Assembly (NCBI GenBank): GCA_016929775.1
Contig: JAFGIE010000186.1
Location: forward strand, 1-50,347
Length of the DNA stretch: 50,347 nucleotides
Direction of reading: 5' to 3'
Origin: Anaerolineae bacterium
GTDB taxonomy: Bacteria; Chloroflexota; Anaerolineae; JAFGEY01
The stretch's first letter is position 1. Each line of letters begins with the position of its first letter. The position numbers and the translations under genes were made by a program. Under the pieces are notes generated by a model, which saw only the letters and a program-made list of their open reading frames with translations, ran no database searches and was not told where the DNA came from. Shown in pieces: positions 16,682 through 24,321 of this stretch.

Positions 16682-18433
16682 GTGAGGACGCACAAGAAGG
16701 TACGTTTGGGGCTGGCCCTGGCGCTGTGCGCCGTGGCGCTCTCGCTGGCAGCGAGCATCGCCCTGGCACAGGGGACGTCCACCTCGACCGCCAGTGCGGG
16801 GCCGCGCGCGACGGTTCCCTACGCACAGGAGCCCCTCCACGGCTGCACGGTCTTTACCGTAGCCAAGGGCGACCAGGTCTTCTTTGGCGGCAGCGACGAC
16901 TATATCGAGCCGGATAGCTACTACTGGGTCGATCCGGGGCGCACAGGCAGGTATGGTGCGATCTGGGTCGGCAAGCCAGACAACGTGCAGCAGGGGGTCA
17001 ACGAGGTCGGGTTGGCCTACGACAGCAACGGGCTGGCGAGGGTCGAGGTCAACCCGCATCGCGAGCGCCAGTGGTTCTCGGGCGGGTATACGAGCATCCC
17101 GATCCACATCCTCCACGAATGCGCCACAGTGCAGGAGGCGATCGACTGGATCGACACACACCAGCGGCCCGACTATATGCACGACCAGATGCAGTTCGCC
17201 GACCGATCGGGCGATGCGGTGCTGATCAGCCCGGGCACAGATGGGGAGATGGTCTTGACCCGCAAGCCGCGCGGAGACGGCTATCTCGTCTCGACCAACT
17301 TTAACGTCGCCAACCCGGTCCCCGGCCAAAACTACCCCTGCACGCGCTACGACACGGCAACCGAGATGCTGAGCGAGTTGGTCGCCGGAGAGGGCGAGCT
17401 GCGCCTCGCGGACGCCGTGAGCGTCCTGGACGCAGTACACGTCGAGAGGACAACCAGCTGGACGATCGCGTCGCTCCTCGTGGACCTCGTCGAGGGCAAG
17501 GTCTACCTCTACCTGTTCTACCAGTTCGACCGCCCGCTGGTCCTAGACGTGGCGCAAGAGTTGGCCCATCCCCGCGCCGCGGGGCCACTGAGCAGGCTCT
17601 TTCCCGAGGATGTGCGGCAGGAAGCGACGCGCCGCTACCAGAGCATCCAGGCGAGGGGCAGCCGCTGCGAGTGGCTGGGCATGGGCTGGCTCGGCGCCCT
17701 CCTTGCCAGCCTGGTCGTCCTCGCGCTGTGGTCGGTCCGTGCGCCAGGTGGACTGGTCACGTGGGCGCCAGTGGGGGCTGTGTTCGGCCCCCTGGGTCTT
17801 CTCGTCCGCCTGATCGGCGGTCGTGGACGCAGGCACAGCTGCTGGCGTGCAGCGCTGATCGAGACGGCGGGCGACGCCGCGCCCACGGTGATCGCCGTGA
17901 TGGTCTTTATCGCCGTGCTGCTCGCCCTCCAGGTCGGCGGCACCGGTACGCAGCTCCACCAGGTGCTCCTGATCCTGGTGCCGCCGGTGGCGATCGGTTG
18001 GCTGCTCGTGCAGGGCCCGCTACTGGCCCTGGGGAGCGGCGCGCCCTACCTGCGCGTCTTGTGGCGGCGGCTGCCACACGCACTGGTGGTCGCCAACCTG
18101 GGGATGGGAGGCGCCTTTGCCTTTGCCATACCGTTGCTCAACCTGAGCCTGTACAGCTGTCGCATCCTGCCCCTGCCGCCATCGGGCTGGGTCGCCCTCG
18201 CCTGGTGGGCGCTCGTCGTCCTGAGCGTGCTGGCGGGCGGTCTGCCACTCTACCTGTACGAGGTGTGGGCCCTACACCGCGGGTTCCGCGCCTGGAGCGC
18301 CGTCGCCCAGGGCGGCGATGACGTGGCCTACGGCCCGTGGCGCAAGCTGTGGTGGTGGGTCCTAGTGAGCTATGCCGCCCTGGTCGGCGGCGTGGTCGCC
18401 AGCACGCTGCTGCAGCAGCTGCTCGGCCCGTAG
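16682..18433 (+). CDS. Secreted Ntn-hydrolase-like domain fused to a polytopic membrane domain
   Basis: The 583-residue protein has a signal peptide (cleavage near ALAQ, residue 30). An extracytoplasmic domain of about 290 residues begins GCTVFTVAKGDQVFFGGSDD. A cysteine followed by T-x-F and a G-x-D-D/N-Y pattern is typical of C45/choloylglycine-type amide hydrolases, with Cys55 as candidate nucleophile, although it is not exposed by simple initiator removal. From about residue 335 on, about seven hydrophobic helices follow (for example LGALLASLVVLALW, VIAVMVFIAVLLALQV, ALAWWALVVLSVLAGGLPLY). This fusion is unusual. The GTG at 16682 follows AGAGGAGGATCGAC. Substrate unknown. Confidence 0.55.
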   Translation: MRTHKKVRLGLALALCAVALSLAASIALAQGTSTSTASAGPRATVPYAQEPLHGCTVFTVAKGDQVFFGGSDDYIEPDSYYWVDPGRTGRYGAIWVGKPDNVQQGVNEVGLAYDSNGLARVEVNPHRERQWFSGGYTSIPIHILHECATVQEAIDWIDTHQRPDYMHDQMQFADRSGDAVLISPGTDGEMVLTRKPRGDGYLVSTNFNVANPVPGQNYPCTRYDTATEMLSELVAGEGELRLADAVSVLDAVHVERTTSWTIASLLVDLVEGKVYLYLFYQFDRPLVLDVAQELAHPRAAGPLSRLFPEDVRQEATRRYQSIQARGSRCEWLGMGWLGALLASLVVLALWSVRAPGGLVTWAPVGAVFGPLGLLVRLIGGRGRRHSCWRAALIETAGDAAPTVIAVMVFIAVLLALQVGGTGTQLHQVLLILVPPVAIGWLLVQGPLLALGSGAPYLRVLWRRLPHALVVANLGMGGAFAFAIPLLNLSLYSCRILPLPPSGWVALAWWALVVLSVLAGGLPLYLYEVWALHRGFRAWSAVAQGGDDVAYGPWRKLWWWVLVSYAALVGGVVASTLLQQLLGP

Positions 18434-18453
18434 GCGCCATATCCTTCACCCAG

Positions 18454-18494
18454 GCCCGCCGGCGTAAGCGGCAGCGCTCCTCACGCCGGCGGGC
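18454..18494 (+). terminator. Hairpin after the Ntn-hydrolase gene
   Basis: A perfect 12-bp stem (18454-18465 with 18483-18494) with a 17-nt loop, 20 nt after the stop. A second 7-bp hairpin, AGCCCCG/CGGGGCT, follows at 18513-18540. No T-run is present. Confidence 0.55.
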
Positions 18495-18633
18495 AGACAC
18501 AGACGGACGTGGAGCCCCGGGGTCCCGGTGACGCGGGGCTCTGGCATCTCGGGCGCCTGTCTGTCGACCCGCTGCCGTCTTGCGGATCGCAGGATTCCCC
18601 TCAGCAGATCCTGACCCCTCTCTTCGCGTACGG

Positions 18634-18677
18634 ACTCTCAGCAGACTCTCAGCCTTTTCTCGGCTGTTTCTCAGGCG
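18634..18677 (+). promoter_or_regulatory. Four phased 11-nt direct repeats, likely response-regulator site
   Basis: TCTCAG occurs at 18636, 18647 and 18669 and TCTCGG at 18658, each exactly 11 nt apart. The repeat units are ACTCTCAGCAG, ACTCTCAGCCT, TTTCTCGGCTG and TTTCTCAGGCG. One helical turn per repeat is the arrangement bound by OmpR/PhoB-type regulators. A possible -10 box, TACCCT, lies at 18685-18690, so the array would replace the -35 region of the gene at 18796. Confidence 0.6.
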
Positions 18678-18795
18678 CACGTGGTACCCTATTGTCAGGT
18701 GGGGGCGCGAGACACCGAGAAAGGAGGCCAAGCTGTAGCGTAGACTGGGACCGACGGCAAAATGACGAACACACCACTACCAGAAAGGATAGACT

Positions 18796-19788
18796 ATGTA
18801 CACCAGACGAGTACGCAAAATCGCATCACTGGCAGGCGCACTGGCGCTGGCGCTCGCCATCGTCGGGGTCACGCTCTATGCGCGCACAGCCGCTGTACAC
18901 GCGTCCGAGGTTACCGCCGATGACCTACAGACCCTCACCCAGTCTACCACTGGGCCGGGCCTGCTCGACGAAGGCTATCTCGGACACGGGGGCTGGGGGC
19001 GCGATGGCCTGAAGGGCATCGACTACCAGCGGCTGCTGGCGGAAGCCCTGGGCATTGAGGTCGACGCACTGCAGGCAGCCTACGAGGCGGCGCGCACGGC
19101 GGCGATCGAGCAGGCAGTGGCAGAGGGCCTGATCACGCGCGAGCGGGCAGATGAGATGCTGGTCTGGGGCGGCAGGGGCCTGGACGTCTTCCACTTGGGC
19201 CGGCGCCCGAAGGACGTGACCAGCAGCACGATCGATGAGGAGGCCCTGCTCGCCGAGGCGCTCGGGATCACGGTCGACGCGCTGCAGGAAGCGCGCCAGG
19301 AGGCCAACCAGGCAGCGATCGCCCAGGCGATCGCAGATGGGCTGATCACACAGGAGCAAGCCGATCAGATGCAGTCGCGCCGGGATCTGGAGCGCTACCT
19401 CGACAAGAACACCCTGCTGGCACAGGCCCTGGGCATGACGGTCGAGGAGCTCGAGTCGGCGTACGACGCGGACAAGACACTGTCTGACCTGTTGAGCGAG
19501 ACCGGTCTCGACGCGGCGACCGTGCGCGATCGCCTGCAGGAGGCGTATCAGAGCGCGATCGCGCAGGCTGTCGCCGACGGCGTGATCACGCAAGCACAGG
19601 CGGACGAACTGCTGGACCGGCCTTTCGGAGCCCCTGCGCTCGGCGGTCCAATGGGCGACCGTATGGGCGGTCGCGGTGGGCATCGGGGTTTGCCTGGCGG
19701 GTGTCCGCCTGACCCCGATGCAGACGACGATGCGGGTGTGCGGTATGGGCGCCCGAACCGCACGGTAGAACCGGGTAGCGCGCTGTAG
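18796..19788 (+). CDS. Exported helical-repeat protein (DUF2680-like repeats)
   Basis: The 330-residue protein has a signal peptide (hydrophobic stretch IASLAGALALALAIVGVTLY) and is predicted to be secreted. It contains three copies of a helical unit with the core LLAEALGI-x-V-x-L ... AIAQAVADGLIT-x-EQAD-x-M/L, at about 75-121, 150-195 and 203-275. The last copy carries an inserted segment. The tail is rich in Gly, Met and Arg, then Asp/Pro (GGPMGDRMGGRGG onward). Similar repeats occur in exported proteins of unknown function in Gram-positive bacteria and Chloroflexota. The ATG at 18796 follows GAAAGGATAGACT. The phased repeats upstream suggest control by a two-component system. Function unknown. 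Confidence 0.65.
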   Translation: MYTRRVRKIASLAGALALALAIVGVTLYARTAAVHASEVTADDLQTLTQSTTGPGLLDEGYLGHGGWGRDGLKGIDYQRLLAEALGIEVDALQAAYEAARTAAIEQAVAEGLITRERADEMLVWGGRGLDVFHLGRRPKDVTSSTIDEEALLAEALGITVDALQEARQEANQAAIAQAIADGLITQEQADQMQSRRDLERYLDKNTLLAQALGMTVEELESAYDADKTLSDLLSETGLDAATVRDRLQEAYQSAIAQAVADGVITQAQADELLDRPFGAPALGGPMGDRMGGRGGHRGLPGGCPPDPDADDDAGVRYGRPNRTVEPGSAL

Positions 19789-19845
19789 CAAGGGCGCACC
19801 TGTCTGGAGACGCGAGTACGGCGCCAGGCAGTCCTCTTCCTAGAG

Positions 19846-19887
19846 AGCGATCTCGTGCGGCAGCGATGCCGCCGAGATCGCTTCTTT
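19846..19887 (+). terminator. Rho-independent terminator
   Basis: AGCGATCTCG (19846-19855) pairs with CGAGATCGCT (19873-19882) around an inner GCGGCA/TGCCGC hairpin, and TCTTT follows. It lies about 60 nt after the stop of the repeat protein. Confidence 0.75.
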
Positions 19888-19974
19888 CCTGCCAGGCGTG
19901 CGGACCCCGGAGCGTCCCACGCTCGCACGCCGCGCTTCCGTGCCACGCATAGGATCGAATGCCAACCGCAGCCT

Positions 19975-20003
19975 TTGCTCAGGGGTCGCAGTCGTGATAC
20001 AAT
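19975..20003 (+). promoter_or_regulatory. Promoter of the Wzz-like gene
   Basis: TTGCTC (19975-19980), 17 nt, TACAAT (19998-20003). The start codon is at 20088. Confidence 0.55.
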
Positions 20004-20087
20004 GCAGGGGTCAGGGTCCTGAGAACCGCATCCGTCCGAATGGGCAGCGCAGTGCGCCAGGAGCGGCACTGCGAAGGATCGCAGAGC

Positions 20088-20774
20088 ATGGAATTCCACG
20101 AGTACGTCCGGATCGTGCGCCGCCGGGCATGGATCGTCGTCGTGCTTGCCCTGCTGCTCGCCGGAGTGGCCTACCTGTATGGCGAACGGCAGACGCCGAT
20201 CTATGAGGCCCGTCTCACCATCTCGGTGCGCCCGGCGCGCACCGACCTCGACCTCGGGCAGACGGTCAGCGCACTGCTGCGTAGCCTGGCAGGCGACATC
20301 ACCACGCACAGTTTCCTGCAGCAGGTGATCGACCGCGGCGGTTTTGGCACGCTCAGCACCGACAAGCTGCTGAACGGCAAGACACTGTTCGTGGAGGCCA
20401 AGCCGGGCGACTTTGCGATCGACGTCGCCGTCCGCGATCCCGACCCAGGCATCGCGGTGGGCGTCGCCAACGAGATCGCCGCCCTCTTTACCGCCCAGCG
20501 CGAGGCATGGAACGAGGAACAGGATCAAGAAGACCGGATCGCGCTCGAGACACCGGATCTGGCGCGCAACGCCGACCTCAGCTCGCCCAGCAGCAAAGTC
20601 TACGTCGCCGCGGGAGGCGCGCTCGGCGCGAGCCTTGGCGCGGCGATCGCTGCCCTCCTGGAATGGTCGGAGGCGAGCCGCGTGCGCACCTGGCACGACG
20701 TCTTGCGGCTGAGCGTGCCCGTCCTGGGCACGATCCCGCCACGTCCTGCGCGCCGGCGCCGCCCCTCTGCCTAG
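20088..20774 (+). CDS. Wzz/chain-length-determinant-like membrane protein
   Basis: The 228-residue protein has the Wzz arrangement: a short cytoplasmic start (MEFHEYVRIVRRRAW), a first membrane helix (IVVVLALLLAGVAYLYG, about 16-32), an extracytoplasmic domain beginning with the typical YEARLTISV strand, and a second membrane helix (VYVAAGGALGASLGAAIAAL, about 169-188). A cytoplasmic basic tail with PVLGTIPPRP follows, a remnant of the linker that precedes the tyrosine-kinase part in fused polysaccharide co-polymerases. The kinase domain is absent. It probably takes part in surface polysaccharide chain control, although no polysaccharide genes are adjacent. ATG at 20088 is chosen to fit the membrane topology. 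Confidence 0.65.
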   Translation: MEFHEYVRIVRRRAWIVVVLALLLAGVAYLYGERQTPIYEARLTISVRPARTDLDLGQTVSALLRSLAGDITTHSFLQQVIDRGGFGTLSTDKLLNGKTLFVEAKPGDFAIDVAVRDPDPGIAVGVANEIAALFTAQREAWNEEQDQEDRIALETPDLARNADLSSPSSKVYVAAGGALGASLGAAIAALLEWSEASRVRTWHDVLRLSVPVLGTIPPRPARRRRPSA

Positions 20775-20837
20775 CCCGCGGTAGGTCGTTCGCGCTGCCT
20801 GGCGCGCAGGCGCCCATCCCGGATCGGGGAGGCGAGT

Positions 20838-21866
20838 ATGTCATCCAATGCTGACGCGATCGCGCGCGCTTTGGCACAGCTCTACCCAAGCGAGGAACAC
20901 GTCCGCATCCTCGATCTGACACGGATCAGCGACGGATGGGAGACCGAGGTCTATGCGTTCGCCGTGGAACGTGAGCGCTGCGGCGGACGTGCACGCGAAA
21001 CGGAGATCCTCAGGCTCTACCCAGGGGCAGATGCACACGACAAATCGGGGCGCGAGTTCCACGCCATGGCCAAGCTCCACCAAATGGGCTACCCGGTACC
21101 GCAGGTGCTGCACCTGGAGCAGGACAGCGCGCTGCTGGGCATGCCGTTCGTGATCATGGAGCGGATCGACGGAGAGCCGCTTGGCGTCGTGGCAGATCGC
21201 GCCTCGCTCCCGGAAAAGAGGGCGCTGCTGACGCGCTTTTGCCATATGTTCGCCGACCTGCACGCGCTCGACTGGCGCCCCTTTGCCCCCGACGTTTCGC
21301 TGTACGAGGCCCTCGGCGCGTCCGGCATCCTGCGACGCCAGCTCGCACAGTGGCACGCCTTCACGCACGCGCTCCAGAACCACACCTTCGACCCCGTCTT
21401 TGCCTGGCTGGAGGAGCGGGTCGCCAGCATCCGTTGTGGCTCGCCCGCCGTGATCCACATGGACTACCATCCCCGCAACGTCCTGCTCGCCGAGGACGGC
21501 GCCGCCTATGTGATCGACTGGACGAACGTAGACGTCTTGGATCACCGCCTTGACCTCGCTTGGACCCTGCTCTTGACGAGCGCGTACGGACATCCGGAGA
21601 TGCGCGAGATCGTGCTGGACGCGTATCAGCGCGTCGCCGGGCACGAGGTGGAGCAGATCGACTACTTTGAGGTCATGGCGTGCGCGAGGAGGCTGTTCAG
21701 CATCTTGGTCTCGCTCGGCGCCGGCGCCGAGACGCTTGGCATGCGCCCGGGCGCGGAAGCGATGATGAAGAACCGCGCGCACATCGCGAGCGTGTATGAC
21801 TGGCTGTGCGCGCGGACAGCCCTGCGGATTCCCGAGGTCGAAGGGCTGCTCTCCGCTCTCGGCTAG
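20838..21866 (+). CDS. APH-family (aminoglycoside phosphotransferase fold) kinase
   Basis: The 342-residue protein has the APH kinase hallmarks: a nucleotide-binding N-lobe, PFVIMERIDGEPL as hinge (about 109-121), the catalytic loop VIHMDYHPRNVLL (about 207-219), where HxDxxxxN is intact, and the metal-binding VIDWTNVDV (the DFG equivalent). Such kinases phosphorylate small molecules such as choline, homoserine, hydroxyurea or sugars, and only some confer drug resistance. Nothing here points to resistance. ATG at 20838 follows GGGGAGGCGAGT. It starts 63 nt after the Wzz-like gene and may be co-transcribed. Confidence 0.8.
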   Translation: MSSNADAIARALAQLYPSEEHVRILDLTRISDGWETEVYAFAVERERCGGRARETEILRLYPGADAHDKSGREFHAMAKLHQMGYPVPQVLHLEQDSALLGMPFVIMERIDGEPLGVVADRASLPEKRALLTRFCHMFADLHALDWRPFAPDVSLYEALGASGILRRQLAQWHAFTHALQNHTFDPVFAWLEERVASIRCGSPAVIHMDYHPRNVLLAEDGAAYVIDWTNVDVLDHRLDLAWTLLLTSAYGHPEMREIVLDAYQRVAGHEVEQIDYFEVMACARRLFSILVSLGAGAETLGMRPGAEAMMKNRAHIASVYDWLCARTALRIPEVEGLLSALG

Positions 21867-21920
21867 CAGCGCCGGCTCCGTTGCCAGGCTGCGCCTGCTC
21901 CCCGTGCGGAGCGCTCGGCT

Positions 21921-21949
21921 TTGGCGGATCGCTGGCGCGAGGGTATAAT
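21921..21949 (+). promoter_or_regulatory. Promoter of the M29 aminopeptidase gene
   Basis: TTGGCG (21921-21926), 17 nt, perfect TATAAT (21944-21949). Confidence 0.7.
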
Positions 21950-22001
21950 CTGGCAAACGATCGGTTCCCCGTCACAGTCCCGTGACCAAGGAGGAGGTAC
22001 G

Positions 22002-23129
22002 ATGGCAGATCCGCGCGTAGACAAGCTGGCTGAGGTCCTGGTCAGCTATTCCGTCGCCGTGCAGCCCGGCGACAAGGTCCTGATCCGGGGGAGCGCCGAG
22101 GCGAGCCCCCTGCTCCAGGCAGTGTACGCCCGCGTCTTGCAGGCGGGCGGGCATCCCCTGATGCTCGTGTCCCTGCCGGGCGCGGACGAGCTCCTGTACC
22201 GGTATGCGTCGGACGAGCAATTGCAGTTCATCCCTGAACCGCAAAAGCTGATCATGGAGACATATGACGTCAGCATCGGCATCCGGGCTGAGGCCAACAC
22301 CAAGGCGCTGAGCGGCGTCGATCCGGCGCGCATGTCCCTCCATCGTCGGGCAGGCGCCGCGCTGATGCAGACCTTTTTCAGGCGCTCCGCATCGGGCGAG
22401 CTGCGCTGGACCGGCACGCTCTATCCCACAAATGCCTTTGCCCAAGACGCCGAGATGAGCCTCAGCGACTATGAGGACTTTGTGTATGGCGCCTGTATGC
22501 CCGACATGGACGACCCGGTCGGTCACTGGCAGCGTTTCTCGGCGTGGCAGCAAAAGATCGTGGACTGGCTTGCGGGCAAGGAGCAGGTACACGTGATCGC
22601 CCCCGACACCGACCTGCACCTCAAGATCGGCGGGCGCACCTTTATCAACAGCGATGGCAAGCACAACATGCCCAGCGGCGAGGTCTTTACTGGACCGGTT
22701 GAGGACAGCGTGGTCGGGCACGTGCACTTTTCGTACCCGGCGATCGTCGCCGGACGCGAGGTGTCGGGCATCCGGCTCTGGTTCGAGGAGGGTCGCGTGG
22801 TCAAGGCAAGCGCCGACAAGAACGAGGAGTACCTGCTGCAGACCCTCGACACCGACGCGGGATCGCGGTACGTCGGCGAGTTCGCCATTGGCACCAACAA
22901 GGGCATCACGCGTTTCACGCGGCAGATCCTGTTCGACGAAAAGATCAACGGCAGCTTCCATATGGCGCTCGGCGCGGGCTATCTAGAGACGGGCAGCCTG
23001 AACCAATCCGCCATCCATTGGGACATGATCTGCGACATGCGCGCGGGCGGCGAGATCTGGGTCGACGGCGAGCTGCTCTACAAGGATGGCGAGTTCGCGA
23101 TCCCGAGCTTGACACATCCGGGCGACTGA
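22002..23129 (+). CDS. M29-family metallo-aminopeptidase (AmpS/AmpT type)
   Basis: The 375-residue cytoplasmic enzyme resembles thermophilic aminopeptidases of family M29, which use a co-catalytic two-metal site to release N-terminal residues. The ligand series can be followed: Glu in MPSGEVFTGP (about 225-234), Glu in YVGEFAIGTNKGI (about 289-301), His in GSFHMALGAGY, and the His-Asp pair in IHWDMICDM. Length and order are normal. GAGGAGGTACG stands before the ATG at 22002. It is monocistronic, with a consensus promoter upstream and the next promoter overlapping its stop codon. Confidence 0.88.
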   Translation: MADPRVDKLAEVLVSYSVAVQPGDKVLIRGSAEASPLLQAVYARVLQAGGHPLMLVSLPGADELLYRYASDEQLQFIPEPQKLIMETYDVSIGIRAEANTKALSGVDPARMSLHRRAGAALMQTFFRRSASGELRWTGTLYPTNAFAQDAEMSLSDYEDFVYGACMPDMDDPVGHWQRFSAWQQKIVDWLAGKEQVHVIAPDTDLHLKIGGRTFINSDGKHNMPSGEVFTGPVEDSVVGHVHFSYPAIVAGREVSGIRLWFEEGRVVKASADKNEEYLLQTLDTDAGSRYVGEFAIGTNKGITRFTRQILFDEKINGSFHMALGAGYLETGSLNQSAIHWDMICDMRAGGEIWVDGELLYKDGEFAIPSLTHPGD

Positions 23130-23137
23130 TCTATAAT
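23109..23137 (+). promoter_or_regulatory. Consensus promoter of the selenoprotein peroxiredoxin gene
   Basis: Perfect TTGACA (23109-23114), 17 nt and perfect TATAAT (23132-23137), overlapping the end of the aminopeptidase gene. This is the strongest promoter in the window. Confidence 0.8.
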
Positions 23138-23153
23138 CGGTACAAACTACTTA

Positions 23154-23176
23154 TACGTACAGACAAGCTGTACGTA
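23154..23176. promoter_or_regulatory. 9-bp perfect dyad after the peroxiredoxin promoter
   Basis: TACGTACAG (23154-23162), loop ACAAG, CTGTACGTA (23168-23176). It begins 17 nt after the -10 box, where a repressor could block the consensus promoter. It could also act as an RNA hairpin at the 5' end. Confidence 0.55.
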
Positions 23177-23264
23177 GACATGCTTTCGAACTCCACACAT
23201 GTGTTGGGCCGCCCTTCATCGCCCCTAGGCGGTGGGCGCGTTGACGTTGATATAGGAGGATCAT

Positions 23265-23969
23265 ATGCCACAGTTGAAGGACGGGTGTGTCAAACCCGCA
23301 GGCGGGCCGATCCTGCCCGCAGCAGATGCCGGTTCCCCCGCTCTCGGGATGGCACCCCCACAGGAGGTGAAAAAGGTGTTGGCGCAAGTAGGAAAAGAAG
23401 CGATCGATTTTGAGGCCAACGCGTTTGTCGCAGGTGAAGGCTTCAAACAGGTCAAGCTCTCGGATTACAAAGGCAAGTGGATCGTCCTCTGTTTCTACCC
23501 GGGCGACTTTACCTTCGTTTGACCGACCGAGTTGGCAGCGGTCGCTGCCCTCTACGGTGAGTTCCAGGCACTGGGCGTCGAAGTCTTGGCGGCGAGCACC
23601 GACAGCCGCTTCGTGCACAAGATCTGGCAGGAGCAAGAGCTGACCAAGATGGTCGATGGCGGCGTGCCCTTCCCGATGTTGTCCGATGCAGGCGGCAAGA
23701 TCGGCACGATCTATGGTATCTATGACGACGCGGCAGGCGTTGACATCCGCGGACGCTTTCTGATCGACCCGGACTTTATGATCCGGGCAATGGAAGTACT
23801 GACCCCCGAAGTGGGACGCAATCCCGAGGAACTGATCCGACAGGTCAAGGCGTTCCAGCACGTGCGCAAGACGGGCGAGGTCACCCCCTCGGGGTGGCAG
23901 CCTGGGCAGACCACGCTCACCCCGGGCCCCGATCTGGTGGGCAAGGTATGGGAGGTGTGGAAGCCCTAG
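23265..23969 (+). CDS. Selenocysteine-containing peroxiredoxin (AhpC/Prx1 type), read through TGA
   Basis: The 234-residue selenoprotein reduces peroxides in the cytoplasm. The TGA at 23520-23522 is residue 86 and replaces the peroxidatic cysteine in [13 protein letters not shown]; Pro79 and Thr83 complete the PxxxTxxC motif. Typical AhpC sequence continues in frame ([49 protein letters not shown]) to the end. The resolving cysteine is missing: the usual CP at that place is TPSGW, and no cysteine follows U86. Other cysteines are Cys8 and Cys76. ATG at 23265 follows ATAGGAGGATCAT. A second start, GTG at 23376, has a near-perfect AGGAGGTGA site and would give 197 residues without Cys8. SECIS hairpin at 23534-23549. 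Confidence 0.92.
23523..23549 (+). promoter_or_regulatory. Bacterial SECIS element in the peroxiredoxin gene
   Basis: GGCAGC (23534-23539) pairs perfectly with GCTGCC (23544-23549) around loop GGTC. The loop begins 17 nt after the TGA and starts with G, both within the range described for bacterial SECIS elements read by SelB. Confidence 0.8.
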
Positions 23970-24002
23970 GCAGTGAGAGGGGCGGCCCAACACCTCCCTC
24001 TC
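23950..24002 (+). terminator. Hairpin region after the peroxiredoxin gene
   Basis: Two alternative stems are possible: GGGAGGTGT (23950-23958) with ACACCTCCC (23990-23998), or GAGAGGG (23975-23981) with CCCTCTC (23996-24002). From 24003 to 24321 I see no gene and no clear promoter. Confidence 0.45.
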
Positions 24003-24321
24003 ATCGCTTCGTCCCTTGGGCCCATACCGGGCGCGGACAGGCTAGGGGCCTCGACTGACCTCGGACCCCTTCCTACGGTCGTCGATCGGCGCGCGCGAGA
24101 CGCGTCCCCTCGCCAAGACGGCGGATCGACCCATCGACGCCTGCCCCGAACTGCCGGGCGGACGCAGCGCGGCATCCCGGACGACAAGGGACCCCGCTAT
24201 CCTGCGCGGGACTGCGCACTCGCGATTGGCGCAGAGCAAGAGATCGGCGTATCCTTGGGACGACTGCAGCCTAGCCGAGGTCGAGCAAGCTCGCTTCAGG
24301 TCACAGCCAAGGACGGTGCCC

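Noticed and set aside
20838..21866. Aminoglycoside resistance gene
   Set aside because: The APH fold is shared by many metabolic kinases; nothing in sequence or context indicates resistance.
23520..23522. In-frame TGA as a nonsense mutation making the peroxiredoxin a pseudogene
   Set aside because: It coincides with the catalytic Cys codon, both halves are well preserved, the promoter is consensus, a SECIS-like hairpin follows, and a second gene shows the same pattern.
24003..24321. Possible gene in the 320-nt gap before the PL8-like lyase
   Set aside because: The open frames are arginine-rich shadows without start signals or family resemblance.
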